Source: Lepus europaeus
Taxonomy: Eukaryota > Chordata > Mammalia > Lagomorpha > Leporidae
Reading direction: 5' to 3'
Length of the DNA stretch: 64,000 bases
Assembly: GCF_033115175.1 (NCBI RefSeq)
Contig: NC_084850.1
Coordinates: forward strand, 101,185,439-101,249,438
Positions within the stretch are counted from its first letter, which is position 1; every line of letters starts with the position of its first letter. The notes below the pieces were generated by a model, which saw nothing but the letters and a program-made list of their open reading frames with translations, searched no databases and had not been told where the DNA came from. Below, piece by piece: positions 44,592-61,284 of this stretch. The translations under genes and the position numbers were made by a program.

Positions 44592-44974
44592 CCTAAAGAT
44601 TTGTTTCATTTATTTGAAAGGCAGAGTTAGAGAGAGGGAGAGAGGGAGAGGGAGAGGGACAGGGAGAGGGAGAGGGAGAGGGAGAGGGAGAGGGTGGGGG
44701 AGAGAGAGAGAGAGAGATCTTCATTCCACTAGTTCACTCCCTAAATGGCTGCAACAGCCAGAGCTGAGCCAATCCGAAGCCCAGAGCCAGGAGCCTCTTC
44801 CAGGTCTCCCATGTGGGTGCAGGGGCCCAAGGACCTGGGCCATCTTCTACTGCTTTCCCAGGCCACAACAGAGAGCTGGATCGGAAGTGGAACAGCTGGG
44901 ACTCGAACTGGGGCCCCTATGGGATGCTGGCGCCACAGGCAGAGGCTTAACTTTCTACACCACAGCGCCGGCCC
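44592..44974 (-). mobile_element. C-SINE with (GGGAGA)n expansion
   Basis: Minus copy whose CT tract became about 12 units of GGGAGA (44,635-44,705). Confidence 0.94.
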
Positions 44975-45062
44975 CAAATAACGGATCTTACGACTGATAA
45001 TCCTATATGGCTGTTGTCTGATATCATCAAGCAAAGTACCGCCAGGATTCTGACAATAACAC

Positions 45063-45145
45063 GAGGACACTTTAAAAAGTTCATGGAAAACCGAGTTTTA
45101 AAATAGGTTTATTTTGATGCAAAGAAAACCTTGAAAGCCATCCAT
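45063..45145. mobile_element. MITE half
   Basis: ACTTTAAAAAGTTCATGGAAA arm through AGGTTTATTTTGATGCAAAG. Confidence 0.7.
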
Positions 45146-45157
45146 ATGGGGGAGTTT

Positions 45158-45208
45158 TGGGCTGGCCCAGCCCCTGGGTGTTGCAGGTATTTGGGGAGTG
45201 AACCAAAA
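45158..45208 (+). mobile_element. C-SINE middle fragment
   Basis: GGGCTGGCCCAGCCCCTGGG...TATTTGGGGAGTGAACC. Confidence 0.65.
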
Positions 45209-45209
45209 C

Positions 45210-46602
45210 AAAAATGTAACAAAGGATGGAAGGGCAGGCTGGCATGGCCTCCAGTGCCCATTTGCCCTATGTGACCCGTGCGAGAAGCAGGGACATAGGC
45301 ACTAAAGATTTCTGTTCCTGTTCGCTGCTGCTGCCATAGCCCTCCTAAAACTCCACACTTAAGCTCTTCATACTGCTGCTCGGAGGCCACACTGCTTCCC
45401 TCCTTCCCTCCTTCCCGTCACTGTATGGACCCAGCTCCTTATGTCCTTAGCCTCCACACCCAGTCCCCATCTGTCCGCATGTGCAGTGAGGCCCTGGCCC
45501 TCCTTGGGGGTCCCAGTCGCGACAAGCAAGCCAGGGGTGACCTGGGCTCTGAGTCATTGGCTGGATTGTTGGGGTCAGATGGCAGAGGCTTTGTCTGTTC
45601 TGTTCACTGTGTAGAGCCCGACTCGTGTAGAGACTTCCTCGGTGAGTCCAAAGTGTGTTTCCTCTCCATCCCTCAGCGGGCGCAGAGTCGGGGAAGTGAC
45701 CGACTCAGGGCCACGTGGCAGAATAATGGGGGAGAACCAGGATTTTGCCTGGGTCCCCAACTGCTTACTCAGGGGCTACCCATCTTTTTCCCCCACAGCC
45801 TCTCTCCCATGCGTTTCCCGGCGGCTGTAGATAAGCGCATGCGCCACCCAGACCCCCTTGGAAGGAAGGACTCACTGCGCAGCCGCAGGGAGAGTGACAG
45901 GCGGGCAGCATTCAGCTGGCAGCTCCGATGGCTCCAGCTGCAAAGAGCCATCGCCATGAGGCCATGCCCTTCCCAGGCCCACCCTTCCCTCCCAGCCACC
46001 CCCACCCCAATGCTTCCAGCGGGCTCTCTGTAGCGTGGCCTGCAGGGCAGCTCAGCCCTCCCTCTGCTGGATCCCACCTCCTCCCCTTCCCCTTCACAGG
46101 AACTGATTCCTAATAGACATCTTGTAACCCCAACTCCTCGTGACACTGGCTGTCCAGCAAAGGCTCAATGCAATGCCCTAGTGAAACCAGAGACCCTCAC
46201 GCTGCATCCACCAGGAAATTGTCAGTTTGGGGAAAGAGAGGAGTGGAATGGCCACCTTGCGTATCAGCTGAATGGAGATACTTAAGGAGCTGGAAGAGTC
46301 AGTAGACTCACCTGAGACAGAGGACCGTAGCACAAAGGAAAAAGGTGCAGGGAGTAACCATGGAAACGTTACTGACCCTCGGTTCTGTAAAACTCAGCTC
46401 AACATAACCAAGCAGGTGAGAGAGGGCAAGAAAGCCCGGGACTGGCTTTTTATTCAGAACACATTTCCATTCAGTTCCGAGAGAATCAAAAAGCTCGAGA
46501 GAGTAGCAGATGGGATTGCGTGTTTCCAGATCTGGGAAGCCACTCTGCACAGTACTCCTGAAACATGTGGCACATGGTGTGGCTGGAGAATCGTGCAACC
46601 AT
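45210..46602. other. SINE-free block, GC-moderate
   Basis: No exon with recognisable homology. Positions 45,660-45,770 (ACTCAGGGCCACGTGGCAG...ACCAGGATTTTGCCTGGGTC) look like a degraded minus-strand MIR. The 202-codon ORF at 45,425-46,033 (plus) has no known match. Confidence 0.4.
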
Positions 46603-46963
46603 TTGTTTTTTTTAAGATAGATTTATTTGTTTGAAAGTCAGAGTTACACACAGAGAGAGGAGAGGCAGGGCGGGGGCTGTCCTTCCATCTGCTGGTTCAC
46701 TCCTCAGTTGGCCTCAATGGCCGGAGCTGCGCAGATCTGAAGCCAGGAGCCAGCAGCCTCTTCCGGGTCTCCCACATGGGTGCAGGGGCCCAAGGACCCG
46801 GGCCATCTTCCACTGCTTTCCCAGGCCATCTTCCACTGCTTTCCCAGGCCACAGCAGAGAGCCAGATCGGAAGTGGAGCAGCCAGGACCTGAACTGGTGC
46901 CCACGTGGGATGCCAGCACTGCAGGCGGCGGCTTTTACCCGCTACACCACAGCGCCAGGCCCA
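46603..46963 (-). mobile_element. C-SINE with internal 23-bp tandem duplication
   Basis: GGCCATCTTCCACTGCTTTC-CCA occurs twice back to back (46,801-46,823 and 46,824-46,846). Confidence 0.94.
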
Positions 46964-47049
46964 CCAGTTATTTTAACTTAAGAAAAAAACTCAGCAATAA
47001 AGAATTGGGCATCGTGGTATTTCACACCTGAATGAATCATCTCTCAGAT

Positions 47050-47250
47050 GCAGGAATGAATACAGGTTGAGAATCCCTTATCTGAAATGTTGGGGACCAG
47101 AAGTTTTTTGGATTTCAGATCTTTTTCAAATTTTGGAATATTTGCATACACATAAGATATTTTGTGAATGGGACCTAAGTCTAAACATCAAATTCATTTG
47201 TTTCATATACACTTTATACACATAGCCTGAGGGTAATTTCATGCATTTTT
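47050..47250 (+). mobile_element. Tigger7/MER44-type DNA transposon fragment
   Basis: ACAGGTTGAGAATCCCTTATC, GGGGACCAGAAGTTTTTTGG, TTTGGAATATTTGCATACAC, ATACACATAGCCTGAGGG in consensus order. Confidence 0.8.
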
Positions 47251-47372
47251 TTTCCCCAATTTTCAGAGCCAGAGAAACAGCTCTCACTTGCTGGTTCAGT
47301 CCTCAGATGCCTGCAATGGCTGGGGCTGGGCCAGGTCTAGGCCAGGAGCTGGGAACTCCCGCCCCTATTGGA
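47251..47372 (-). mobile_element. C-SINE middle fragment
   Basis: CACTTGCTGGTTCAGTCCTC...GGCCAGGAGCTGGGAACTCC. Confidence 0.75.
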
Positions 47373-47492
47373 AGTTAACAGAAATCTCCACTCACTGTCA
47401 GACACGGGGTCAATGACAGAGGAACAAGGTAGAGAGGTCTGGATTTCAGGTCATGGGAGACAGGTAGCAGCAGTGGAACAGCTAAGACTTGA

Positions 47493-47749
47493 GGGGGGCG
47501 GCGCTGTGGCATAGCAGGTAAACCCGCTGCCTGCAGTGCCAGCATCCCATATGGGGGCCGGTTCGGGTCCTGGCTGCTCCACTTCCCATCCAGCTCTCTG
47601 CTGTGGCCTGGGAAAGCAGTGGAAGATGGCCCAAGTCCTTAGCCCCTGCACCCACATGGGAGACCAGGATGAGGCTCCTGGCTCCTGGCTTCAGATCAGT
47701 GCAGCTCTGGCCATTGCAGCCAACTGGGGAGTGTACCAATGGATGGAAG

Positions 47750-47803
<54 letters not shown>

Positions 47804-47855
47804 TTCTCCTTCTCTATGTAACTCTTTCAAATAAATAAATAACTCTTAAAATAAA
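47493..47855 (+). mobile_element. C-SINE, classic type, in the tandem array
   Basis: GGGGGGCGGCGCTGTGGC head; about 23 CT units at 47,753-47,799. Confidence 0.94.
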
Positions 47856-48802
47856 AAGACTGGGGATGAGGAGCCTGTCATGTCAGCTCAAATGGGGTCG
47901 TGATGGAGTCAAAGCTACCAGTCTGGATTCAAGTTCAGACCACTGATATCTTGAAGGTTCTAAGGCTTAAAGAGCAGAACACCAGTGATGGTGGGCTTTT
48001 TTTCCCTTGAGAACAAGTTTTATTATGAATTGAGTAAGCACCTAAGAAAACAAACAATGGAGTTGGGCACTTAGGCATAACTAAAACTTATGAGACATAT
48101 GAATATCCTCCACTTAATACACTAAAATGAAGATAGTGGGCTATTAACCAGAGGTCCAGATTGAAGGTTAGACCAAAGGATAGTCAACAAAATTTCAGTC
48201 CCAAATGAGACCAGAGGGGTCAGGTCAGAATGGAAGAGATCATAGAATAGTTAATAGATACCTAGGTCTGAGGCCGACCCAGATGGAATTGATGCTACAA
48301 GTGTGAACAAGTGTCCAAGACTCAAGGTCATATCAGAGGAGCAGTTATAAAGGAACAGTAAATAGAGGCCAGGGTTTTTTTGGAAGATCAGAGGGTTATG
48401 AACAGTGTAACAATTTATTGAGGTCAGGCCAGAGGAGCAATTGAGTATGGGAAAGTTAACAGAGGCTCAAGTTCAATTTTCAGATTTGAGGAGCATTGAC
48501 AGTGAATTAACTTGAGACCTGGATTCAAGTGTCTGGCAGAGTTGCTGGTGGTGGAATCAGAGAGTCTTGGGTTGGAGTTTAGAATACAAAGATGTGCATG
48601 AAAGAGTTAAGAAGACTGAAGTTCCAAGTAAAACTAGAGATCTTGATTGTGGAGGCATTAGTAGAGGAGCAAGTATGAGAGTATACCAGATGGACAGTGA
48701 GGGTGATGGTGTAAAGTGCCTGGGTTTGAGGTCATGTTAGATATAGTGTTGGTGGAGGAAATGTTGAGATGCTCGGATTTGAGTTCAGCCTAAAAAGACA
48801 GT

Positions 48803-48966
48803 GATGGCGTGGGCCTTAGCCTGGCAACCAGGGTGCCAGTTCAGATGCCCACATCCCACAGCAGAGTACCTAGGTTTGATACCTGGCTCTGGCTCTGGCT
48901 CCTGACTCCAGCTTCCTGCTACTGCAAACCCTGGGAGTCAGTAGTGATGACTCAAGTGGTTGGGTA
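48803..48966 (+). mobile_element. Old C-SINE fragment in the tandem array
   Basis: GTGGGCCTTAGCCTGGCAACC...CAGCTTCCTGCTACTGC...GTGATGACTCAAGTGG. Confidence 0.75.
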
Positions 48967-49175
48967 ACAAAGACCCAGTTTCAGGTTCAGACCAGTGAGG
49001 CTCTTGATGATGAAGTAGTTAACAAACACACAGGCAGACAAAGGGCATGGAACCCTTAATGGAGGCAAGACTAGAGTGGCACTGATGAATCACCAGTGGT
49101 TACAGAGCTCCAGATCTGATTTCAGACCAGAGGCACAGTGACCGATGATGGACAAGTTAACAGAGGCTCAAGCTT

Positions 49176-49494
49176 GATAACATTATTTTTTATTCTTTAT
49201 TTGCTCATCTTTTATTTCTTCTTAGGTCGTAAGTCAAGAAAAGTGTCACCAAGATGAATTTAAAATAGAATATCACTCTGCCACCTCAACATTTCACAAG
49301 AAGGAAACCCCCAAAATCATGCACAACAATATTCATGACCAATCATCTCGAATCAGACTCAATAAAGGACATGAAGAGTGTGACAAAACAAAGAAAGTGT
49401 TAGGAGAAAAATGAGGTTCCCCGCCCCCGCCCCCCAAATTATCTTGCCATCTGTATACCATGGTTGAAACTGAGTATCCATTTGGTGTTCATAC
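49176..49494. other. Unassigned AT-rich DNA
   Basis: Nothing recognised; a pyrimidine-rich TTTTATTTCTTCTTAG resembles a splice acceptor but no exon follows convincingly. Confidence 0.35.
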
Positions 49495-49855
49495 TGTTAG
49501 GGTTTAAATGTGTCCTCCGAAGTTCATGTGCTGTTAAGTGTGATCCCCATTGTTAACAGTATTAAGAGATGGGGTCTTTAAGAGGTAATTAGGTTGAGGG
49601 GCTCCACCCTCATGAGCGGATTAATGCCATCATCACAGGGGAGTGGGTTCCTGATAAAAGGATCAGTTGCCCCCTCTTCCTGCACTCTTGGCTTCTCCTC
49701 TCTCATGCTCTCTTGCTATGTGAAGCCTCCCACCATGTTATGATGCAACAGGAAGGCCCTCACCAGGTGCAACTTCGTCTAGGACTTCCCAGCCTCCAGA
49801 ACCATGAGCCAAACAAACCTCTATTGTTTAAGAGTTAACACAGCAAACCTCAACC
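49495..49855 (+). mobile_element. MST-type MaLR LTR
   Basis: GTTAGGGTTTAAATGTGTCC, AGTTCATGTGCTGTTAAGTG, GAGATGGGGTCTTTAAGAGG, TGATAAAAGGATCAGTTGCC and GACTTCCCAGCCTCCAGAACC follow the mammalian apparent LTR retrotransposon LTR order. Confidence 0.8.
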
Positions 49856-49859
49856 GCTA

Positions 49860-50335
49860 TCCTTGGAAAGGCTTGCGTCAAGGTCGGCTCTTGGCTGGCG
49901 ACTGGGAAACTTATATTTCAGAAGGGTTCCTGTGATGCCCAAATAATGAGTGTTCACTGTGCCTAAACTGTACAAACAATGTCATTCGTGATGAATTCCT
50001 GCTTTCCTTCTGGGAGTCTGGAACTTGGGGACGTGCCAGGCAGGGGCTGTCTACGTGACCGGTTCCCAGTAAAATCCCTGGGCACTGAATCTGATGAGCT
50101 TTCCTAGTTGGCAACATTTTGCATGCATTGTCAAAACCCATTATGGTCCACTGGGAGAGGACCCTAAGAAACGTGTGCCTGGCCTCCCCTGAACATGGTC
50201 CCATGCACCATTTCTCTTTGCTGATTTTGCTCTGTATCTTTCTGTTATAATAAATCATAGCCATGAACACAACCATATGCTAAGTCTTTTGACTCCCAGC
50301 AAATCAGCCTGAGGCTGGTTTGGGGGACTGTAATA
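49860..50335 (+). mobile_element. LTR-like relic, possibly ERVL class
   Basis: CTGTTATAATAAATCATAGCC then TAAGTCTTTTGACTCCCAGC, AAATCAGCCTGAGG and GGTTTGGGGGACTG resemble the R-U5 end of an old ERV LTR. Confidence 0.55.
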
Positions 50336-50781
50336 CATGCATACATGATTGTGATCATAAAAACAATCCAGCTCACTGATAGCCCTATCTCGTCCCCATT
50401 TACCCTGGGTCTGGCAGATGGAAGTCAAAGTTAGAAATACTTTTGGCTACAAGTAACCAGACTATCAAATAACAGTACATTAGAGAAAGAGATTCTTTCT
50501 TTCCCCCCAGCCAAACTGCAGGAGTTAGTTCAGCGGCTTAATCATGTTAGAGCAGATTGGAGTCTCTATGACTCTGGGGAATGCCCCCCCCCCCGGTGGT
50601 CACAAGATGTTAGTCAGACATAGTACCAGCACATGGGAGCTGGAGGGGAGTAGCTGGAGCAAGACCCTCGGGCATTTTGGTAACTGACATTTTCTGGTGA
50701 CTCGAGCCATTGACAAGGGAATTCTGTTAATCCCCATCAATACCCAAGCATCCTCTCCTCACTAAGGTCTTTCTTCAAATA
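50336..50781. other. Unassigned DNA
   Basis: Nothing recognised; contains a C13 run at 50,584. Confidence 0.35.
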
Positions 50782-50830
50782 TGAGGGTATTTTAAAAAGC
50801 TCATGGAAAATGGAAATCAAAGGTAAGTTT

Positions 50831-51167
50831 GGGACTGACATTGTTGCACAATGGGTCAAGCTGCTGCTTGGCTGCTTGCAATGCCAACATCCCGTATTGG
50901 AGCACTGATCGGAGTCCCTTTCTGCTCCATTTCCAATCCTGCTAATGTGCCTTGGGAGGCAGTAGAGGATGGTCCAAGTGCTTGGGACCCTGCCAGCCAT
51001 GTGGGAGACCAGGATGGAGTTACTGGCTCTTGGTTTTGGCCTGGCCCAGCCCTGGCTGTTGTGATCATTTGGGGAATGAACCAGCAGGCTGATCTATCTG
51101 TCTTTGTCTCTCCCTCTCTGTGTTTCTCTGCCTTTCAAATAAATAAATAATAAATAAATAAAAAGAC
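50831..51167 (+). mobile_element. C-SINE in the MITE, first
   Basis: TSD aagttt at 50,825-50,830 and 51,168-51,173. Confidence 0.93.
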
Positions 51168-51210
51168 AAGTTTCTTCTGGTGCAAAAACATTTTGAATGT
51201 CTATGCATAG

Positions 51211-51534
51211 GACCGGCGCTGTGGCGCTGTAGGCTAAGCTTCTGCCTGTGGCGCTGGCATCCCACATGGGGGCTGGTTCACGTCCCAGCTGCTCCTCTTC
51301 CAATCCAGCTCTCTGCTTATGGCCTGGGAAAGCAGTGGAAGATGATCCAAGTGCTTGGGCCCCTGCACCCACATGGGAGACCTGGAAGAAGCTCCTGGCT
51401 CTAGATCAGCCTATCTCCTGCCACTGTGGCATTTAGAGAGTGAACCAGTGGGTGGAAGACCTAGGTCTCTGTCTCTCCCTCTGTCTGGAACTCTGCCTCT
51501 CAAATAAATAAATAAAATCTTGAAAATAAAGAAA
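51211..51534 (+). mobile_element. C-SINE in the MITE, second
   Basis: 11-bp TSD tctatgcatag at 51,200-51,210 and 51,535-51,545. Confidence 0.96.
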
Positions 51535-51689
51535 TCTATGCATAGTTTTTTTTTTCATTAAAAAGCTTATGGAAAACACCATTATGGAGGAAGTATGCAT
51601 GACTTTCAGAACATTTGTGCACAAAATAAACTTGCTTTTGAATTCCAGTTTCCATGAACTTTTTGAAGTCCCCTTGTACTGAACATCAC

Positions 51690-53040
51690 TTTTTGATCTG
51701 AGTTGTTCCAGGGCTGGAGTGTGGGCCCTGGGTGGGCACAGGAGGAGATGAGGATGGAAAGCTTCCTCATCGCCTGTACCCCATAGAGGGAGCCCCTAGT
51801 CCACCTTGGGGGTACGTGGTTGTCCCTGTACCAGCTTCGAGCTCCAAATACTCAACACCTCTGTGCTCTGCTTGTGGACAACAGTGCACGGACGGGTGTG
51901 GTCCATGGGGCCTTGGCGGGGGCTGTGATGGGGGGGACACCTAGGCGCCTGAGCAGACTCCTGTAGCCTCTGACAAGGAAGCCCCTGGGGCAGAACCAAG
52001 CACAGCCCACCCAACTGGTCTGCCACCACCACCTTGGTGCCGGTCCCCATCCCTGCTCAACAGTGGTCTCTTCGCTGGCCCCTGCTCCCACCCTTGCCCC
52101 TGTGGCCTGTCATCCCCACAGCAGCTAGAGGGAGCCTGTTAGGACCCAGCCAGGTCCAGTCCTGTCCCTCCTCTGGTCAAAGCCTCCCAGTGAAGGCTCC
52201 TTTACTCAGGAAAAAAAAAAGGCAAAGTCCTCCTGTGGGTCCTCAAAGCCCCATCGCATGTGGTCCGACCTCACCTACCATCACACTCTGCCCTGCGGGC
52301 ACACTCCAGCCTCAGTGCCTCTGTGCTGGCTCTATCCTGTCTAGAACATTCTCCCCCCACACCCTGTGGCTGCCTCTCCCCTCATGCAGGTCTCTTTACA
52401 TGTCACCCTGTCACCAAAAAAAGCCAAACCCCCTGCACCCATTTCCTGCCCCTACCCTTTTTTTTCTCGCCCCATGCACCTTGTGCTGACCTGCTCCCCA
52501 CAGAGGCGCCTGCCCTGCGGAGGGCTTACCGCTGACAACAGCCTAGAACTGCATTTTATCCCCCTAACCTACTGCACCTCATGGCTTAGCCAAGCCGATG
52601 TGAACTGCGCTCAGAGCACTTCCTTAACCTACAGATGGGCAAAGCCCGCTAACGCCACCTACTTGACGCAAAAGCGCTGAGAATCTCGGGTGATTTGTCA
52701 AATGCTGTACTGGACAGGACGAACAGAACGGCTGTATGGGTACGCTTTCACACCGTCGCCGTGTCCAGACACTGGCGAGCCTCACAGGGATGCCTGCCTT
52801 CTTGGCTACCGCCCACTGGTCTCCACTGGGATGCACACCGCACTGTATGGCCGGCAGCTCGAGCGGCTCCTGGCTCCGAGTCGGTGCTCAGTAGCCTCTG
52901 CTGAATGCGTGGCTGGGTCAAGCTCTGTGACACGGCCAACACTAACAGTGCTTGTTGGATGGGTGAACACATCACTGTGGGGAAGGCATGGATGAGAAAA
53001 TGAACCCCCAGGACAGCCCCCTGGCCCACCCGGAAGCTGG
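51690..53040. other. SINE-free DNA downstream of WDR13
   Basis: About 1.35 kb, GC-moderate, beyond the WDR13 poly-A signal. No exon recognised; ORFs such as 52,034-52,489 (plus) are proline/serine-rich without domain matches. Confidence 0.45.
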
Positions 53041-53063
53041 GCCTCACCCGCCAGCACAGACAC

Positions 53064-53069
53064 TTTATT
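53064..53069 (-). terminator. WDR13: WDR13 polyadenylation signal
   Basis: AATAAA on the minus strand, 72 bp beyond the stop codon, giving a very short 3' UTR with cleavage expected near 53,045. Confidence 0.8.
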
Positions 53070-53140
53070 TACAACACGAGGCTGGTGAGGGCTGGGGTGG
53101 GGGTGGGGGTGGGGAGACAGCGGCAGGGCCAGCAGGGCCC

Positions 53141-59593
<6,453 letters not shown>

Positions 59594-59632
59594 TCCCCGG
59601 CCTCCTCCTCTGGCGTGTCCGCCCGCGGGAGC
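59594..59632 (-). other. WDR13: WDR13 5' UTR part of exon 2 with splice acceptor
   Basis: The sense strand reads TTTGTCCTGCAG-GCTCCC at 59,632, a good acceptor 39 nt before the ATG. This implies a separate non-coding first exon upstream. A plausible donor CGGCT-GTGAGT lies at 59,818-59,813, putting that exon at or above 59,819. Confidence 0.7.
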
Positions 59633-60220
59633 CTGCAGGACAAATGTCTGGAATGTCAGCGTCCCAAGCGAAGAGATCTAGTTCTGCCCCTTCCGCCAAG
59701 CGAGCGTTGCCATAGAAACCGGGGCCCTTCACGCTGGGAGGTCGCGAAATCCCACCCGGCTGTTACCATGGTCATCACCCCAGCACTGCCCTTCCCAGGG
59801 AGCGCCGGGGTGACTCACAGCCGCGATTCAGACCTGACCCCGCCCCTCCCGGTCGCCATAGCAACGCCCCTCCCCCGCCTAGCAATGCTTGCTTGACAGC
59901 TCCCAGTCATCTTGCCCCCGCCGCCCTCCGCCTTCCCTTCTCGGGTCCAAGAGAATAGCCCAGGATCGAGGACCACCTCCGGGGCTGCCTCCGGCTCTTG
60001 AGGCCCCCCGGGGCGGCCTTGAGACCACTGTCACCCGTTCCTTCTGTCTCTCGTCTCCCTTTCTCAGGCTCCAGGCAAGATGGCCGCCTGCTATCAGAAA
60101 GAGCTGCCGAGCACAGAGCTAATCGATGGGAACCCTTTGCAGGGCGTGGGAGTCTCGCACGCGCACTGAGGGACGGTAGCTTAGGCACAAGGACTGAGAC
60201 TCCACCCCTTGGGCTCTAAG
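59633..60220 (-). promoter_or_regulatory. WDR13: WDR13 CpG-island promoter with RFX X-boxes
   Basis: GC-rich, CpG-rich DNA with no TATA. X-box-like motifs GTTGCCATAGAAAC (59,706-59,719) and GTCGCCATAGCAAC (59,852-59,865), a related GTTACCATGG at 59,761, and a YY1-type CAAGATGGCCGCC at 60,076-60,088. This arrangement fits a broad housekeeping promoter, possibly bidirectional. Confidence 0.75.
60080..60169 (+). CDS. Short divergent upstream ORF, 29 codons, hypothetical
   Basis: Starts at the ATG inside the YY1-like CAAGATGG (a strong initiation context) and reads MAACYQKELPSTELIDGNPL then QGVGVSHAH. No relative is known to me. Listed only because of its position divergent from WDR13; it may be chance. 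Confidence 0.2.
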   Translation: MAACYQKELPSTELIDGNPLQGVGVSHAH

Positions 60221-60696
60221 CTCTCCGGAATGGCACTTTTTGTGTGAGTATACCCAAGGATAATGTCCGGGACGAGGGTACAGCGACAGGGGTGAGTCAG
60301 TTAATTACTCACTGTAAATCAGAAATACGACTTTCAGAAACAATCTGAAAAGAAACGGCTTTTCAAAGAGTAGTTATCTTGGCCAAGCAAAACTGACTAT
60401 TAGAATAAAACATAATCATACACGCCGAGATCCCTAGAAAGCTCTCCTGGAATGTTCTGCAGTGACTGATGGGCCTCCGGCCACCCCTGGTTATGTGTGT
60501 GTAACTGGGAGTGCTTGGATTTGGATGCCTCCAGACAGCTGGAGGCTTGCCTCTAAAGGCAGGGAAATACTTCCTGAAAACAGTTTTTGGGGTTTGAGTC
60601 TAAGCAGGCTATCTGAGGTTTCATTTCACCTTCAACAGAAAGCTGCATCTCAAACTGTTCACCTTAACATCATCAGAATAAACAATTTACAAGGTT
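60221..60696. other. Non-repetitive upstream DNA
   Basis: No exon or repeat recognised. Confidence 0.45.
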
Positions 60697-60711
60697 GAAA
60701 TACAGTGTTCA

Positions 60712-60864
60712 AGCGCGGTGCGCCGGCCGCAGCGCGCCTACCGCGGCGGCCATTGGAGGGTGAACCAACGGCAAAAGGAAGACCTTTCTCTCTGTCTCTC
60801 TCTCACTGTCCACTCTGCCTGTCAAAAAAAATTAAAAAAAAAATAAAAAAATAAAAAAAAAAAA
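60712..60864 (+). mobile_element. C-SINE, young subtype, 5'-truncated
   Basis: Begins mid-element (AGCGCGGTGCGCCGGCC), ends CTGTCAAAA plus an A-rich tail; TSD gaaatacagtgttca at 60,697-60,711 and 60,865-60,879. Confidence 0.96.
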
Positions 60865-60882
60865 GAAATACAGTGTTCACAG

Positions 60883-61205
60883 GCCGGCGCCGCGGCTCAC
60901 TAGGCTAATCCTCTGCCTGCAGCGCTGGCACCCGGGGTTCTAGTCCCGGTTGGGGCGCCGGATTCTGTCCTGGTTGCTCCTCTTCCAGGCCAGCTCTCTG
61001 CTGTGGCCCGGGAGTGCAGTGGAGGATGGCCCAGGTGCTTGGGCCCTGCACCTGCATAGGAGACCAGGAGGAAGCACGTGGCTCCTGGCTTCAGATTGGT
61101 GTAGTGCGCCGGCCGTAGCGGCCATTTGGGGGGTGAACCAACGGCAAAGGAAGACCTTTCTCTCTGTCTCGCTCTGTCTAACTCTGCCTGTCCAAAAAAA
61201 AAAAA
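60883..61205 (+). mobile_element. C-SINE, young subtype, inserted at the same target
   Basis: Full-length; the target word recurs a third time at 61,206-61,220 (18 bp shared with 60,865-60,882). Confidence 0.97.
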
Positions 61206-61284
61206 GAAATACAGTGTTCACAGTAGTTTGTTATTGGGTCTTAATATCAACTGACAACATTTTCAAAACAATTTTAACAATTGT

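Larger units (their letters stand above)
47373..49175 (+). repeat. Decayed tandem array of about 50-58-bp units, two SINE insertions
   Basis: Successive segments repeat the same order of short words: AGTTAACAGAGGCTC, then (C)AAGTTCA/GGATTTGAGTTCAG, then GTCAGACCAGAGGAGCAGTG, then ATGGTGGAA. The 19-mer AAGTTAACAGAGGCTCAAG is exact at 48,453-48,471 and 49,154-49,172. Variants occur near 47,374, 47,425, 48,150, 48,250, 48,330, 48,505, 48,605, 48,715, 48,775, 49,010 and 49,100. Sequence between about 48,000 and 48,130 is less regular. There are no long ORFs. I do not recognise the family. Confidence 0.65.
50782..51676. mobile_element. Palindromic mariner-like MITE carrying two SINEs
   Basis: Left terminus TGAGGGTATTTTAAAAAGCTC, right terminus complement AAGGGGACTTCAAAAAGTTC, both next to TA. 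Without the two SINEs and their duplicated targets it is 217 bp, the same as the intact copy at 5,945. Confidence 0.8.

Noticed and set aside
45425-46033. 202-codon ORF on the plus strand
   Set aside because: No recognised domain, no splice context and a compositional pattern like neighbouring non-coding DNA; kept only as an unassigned block.
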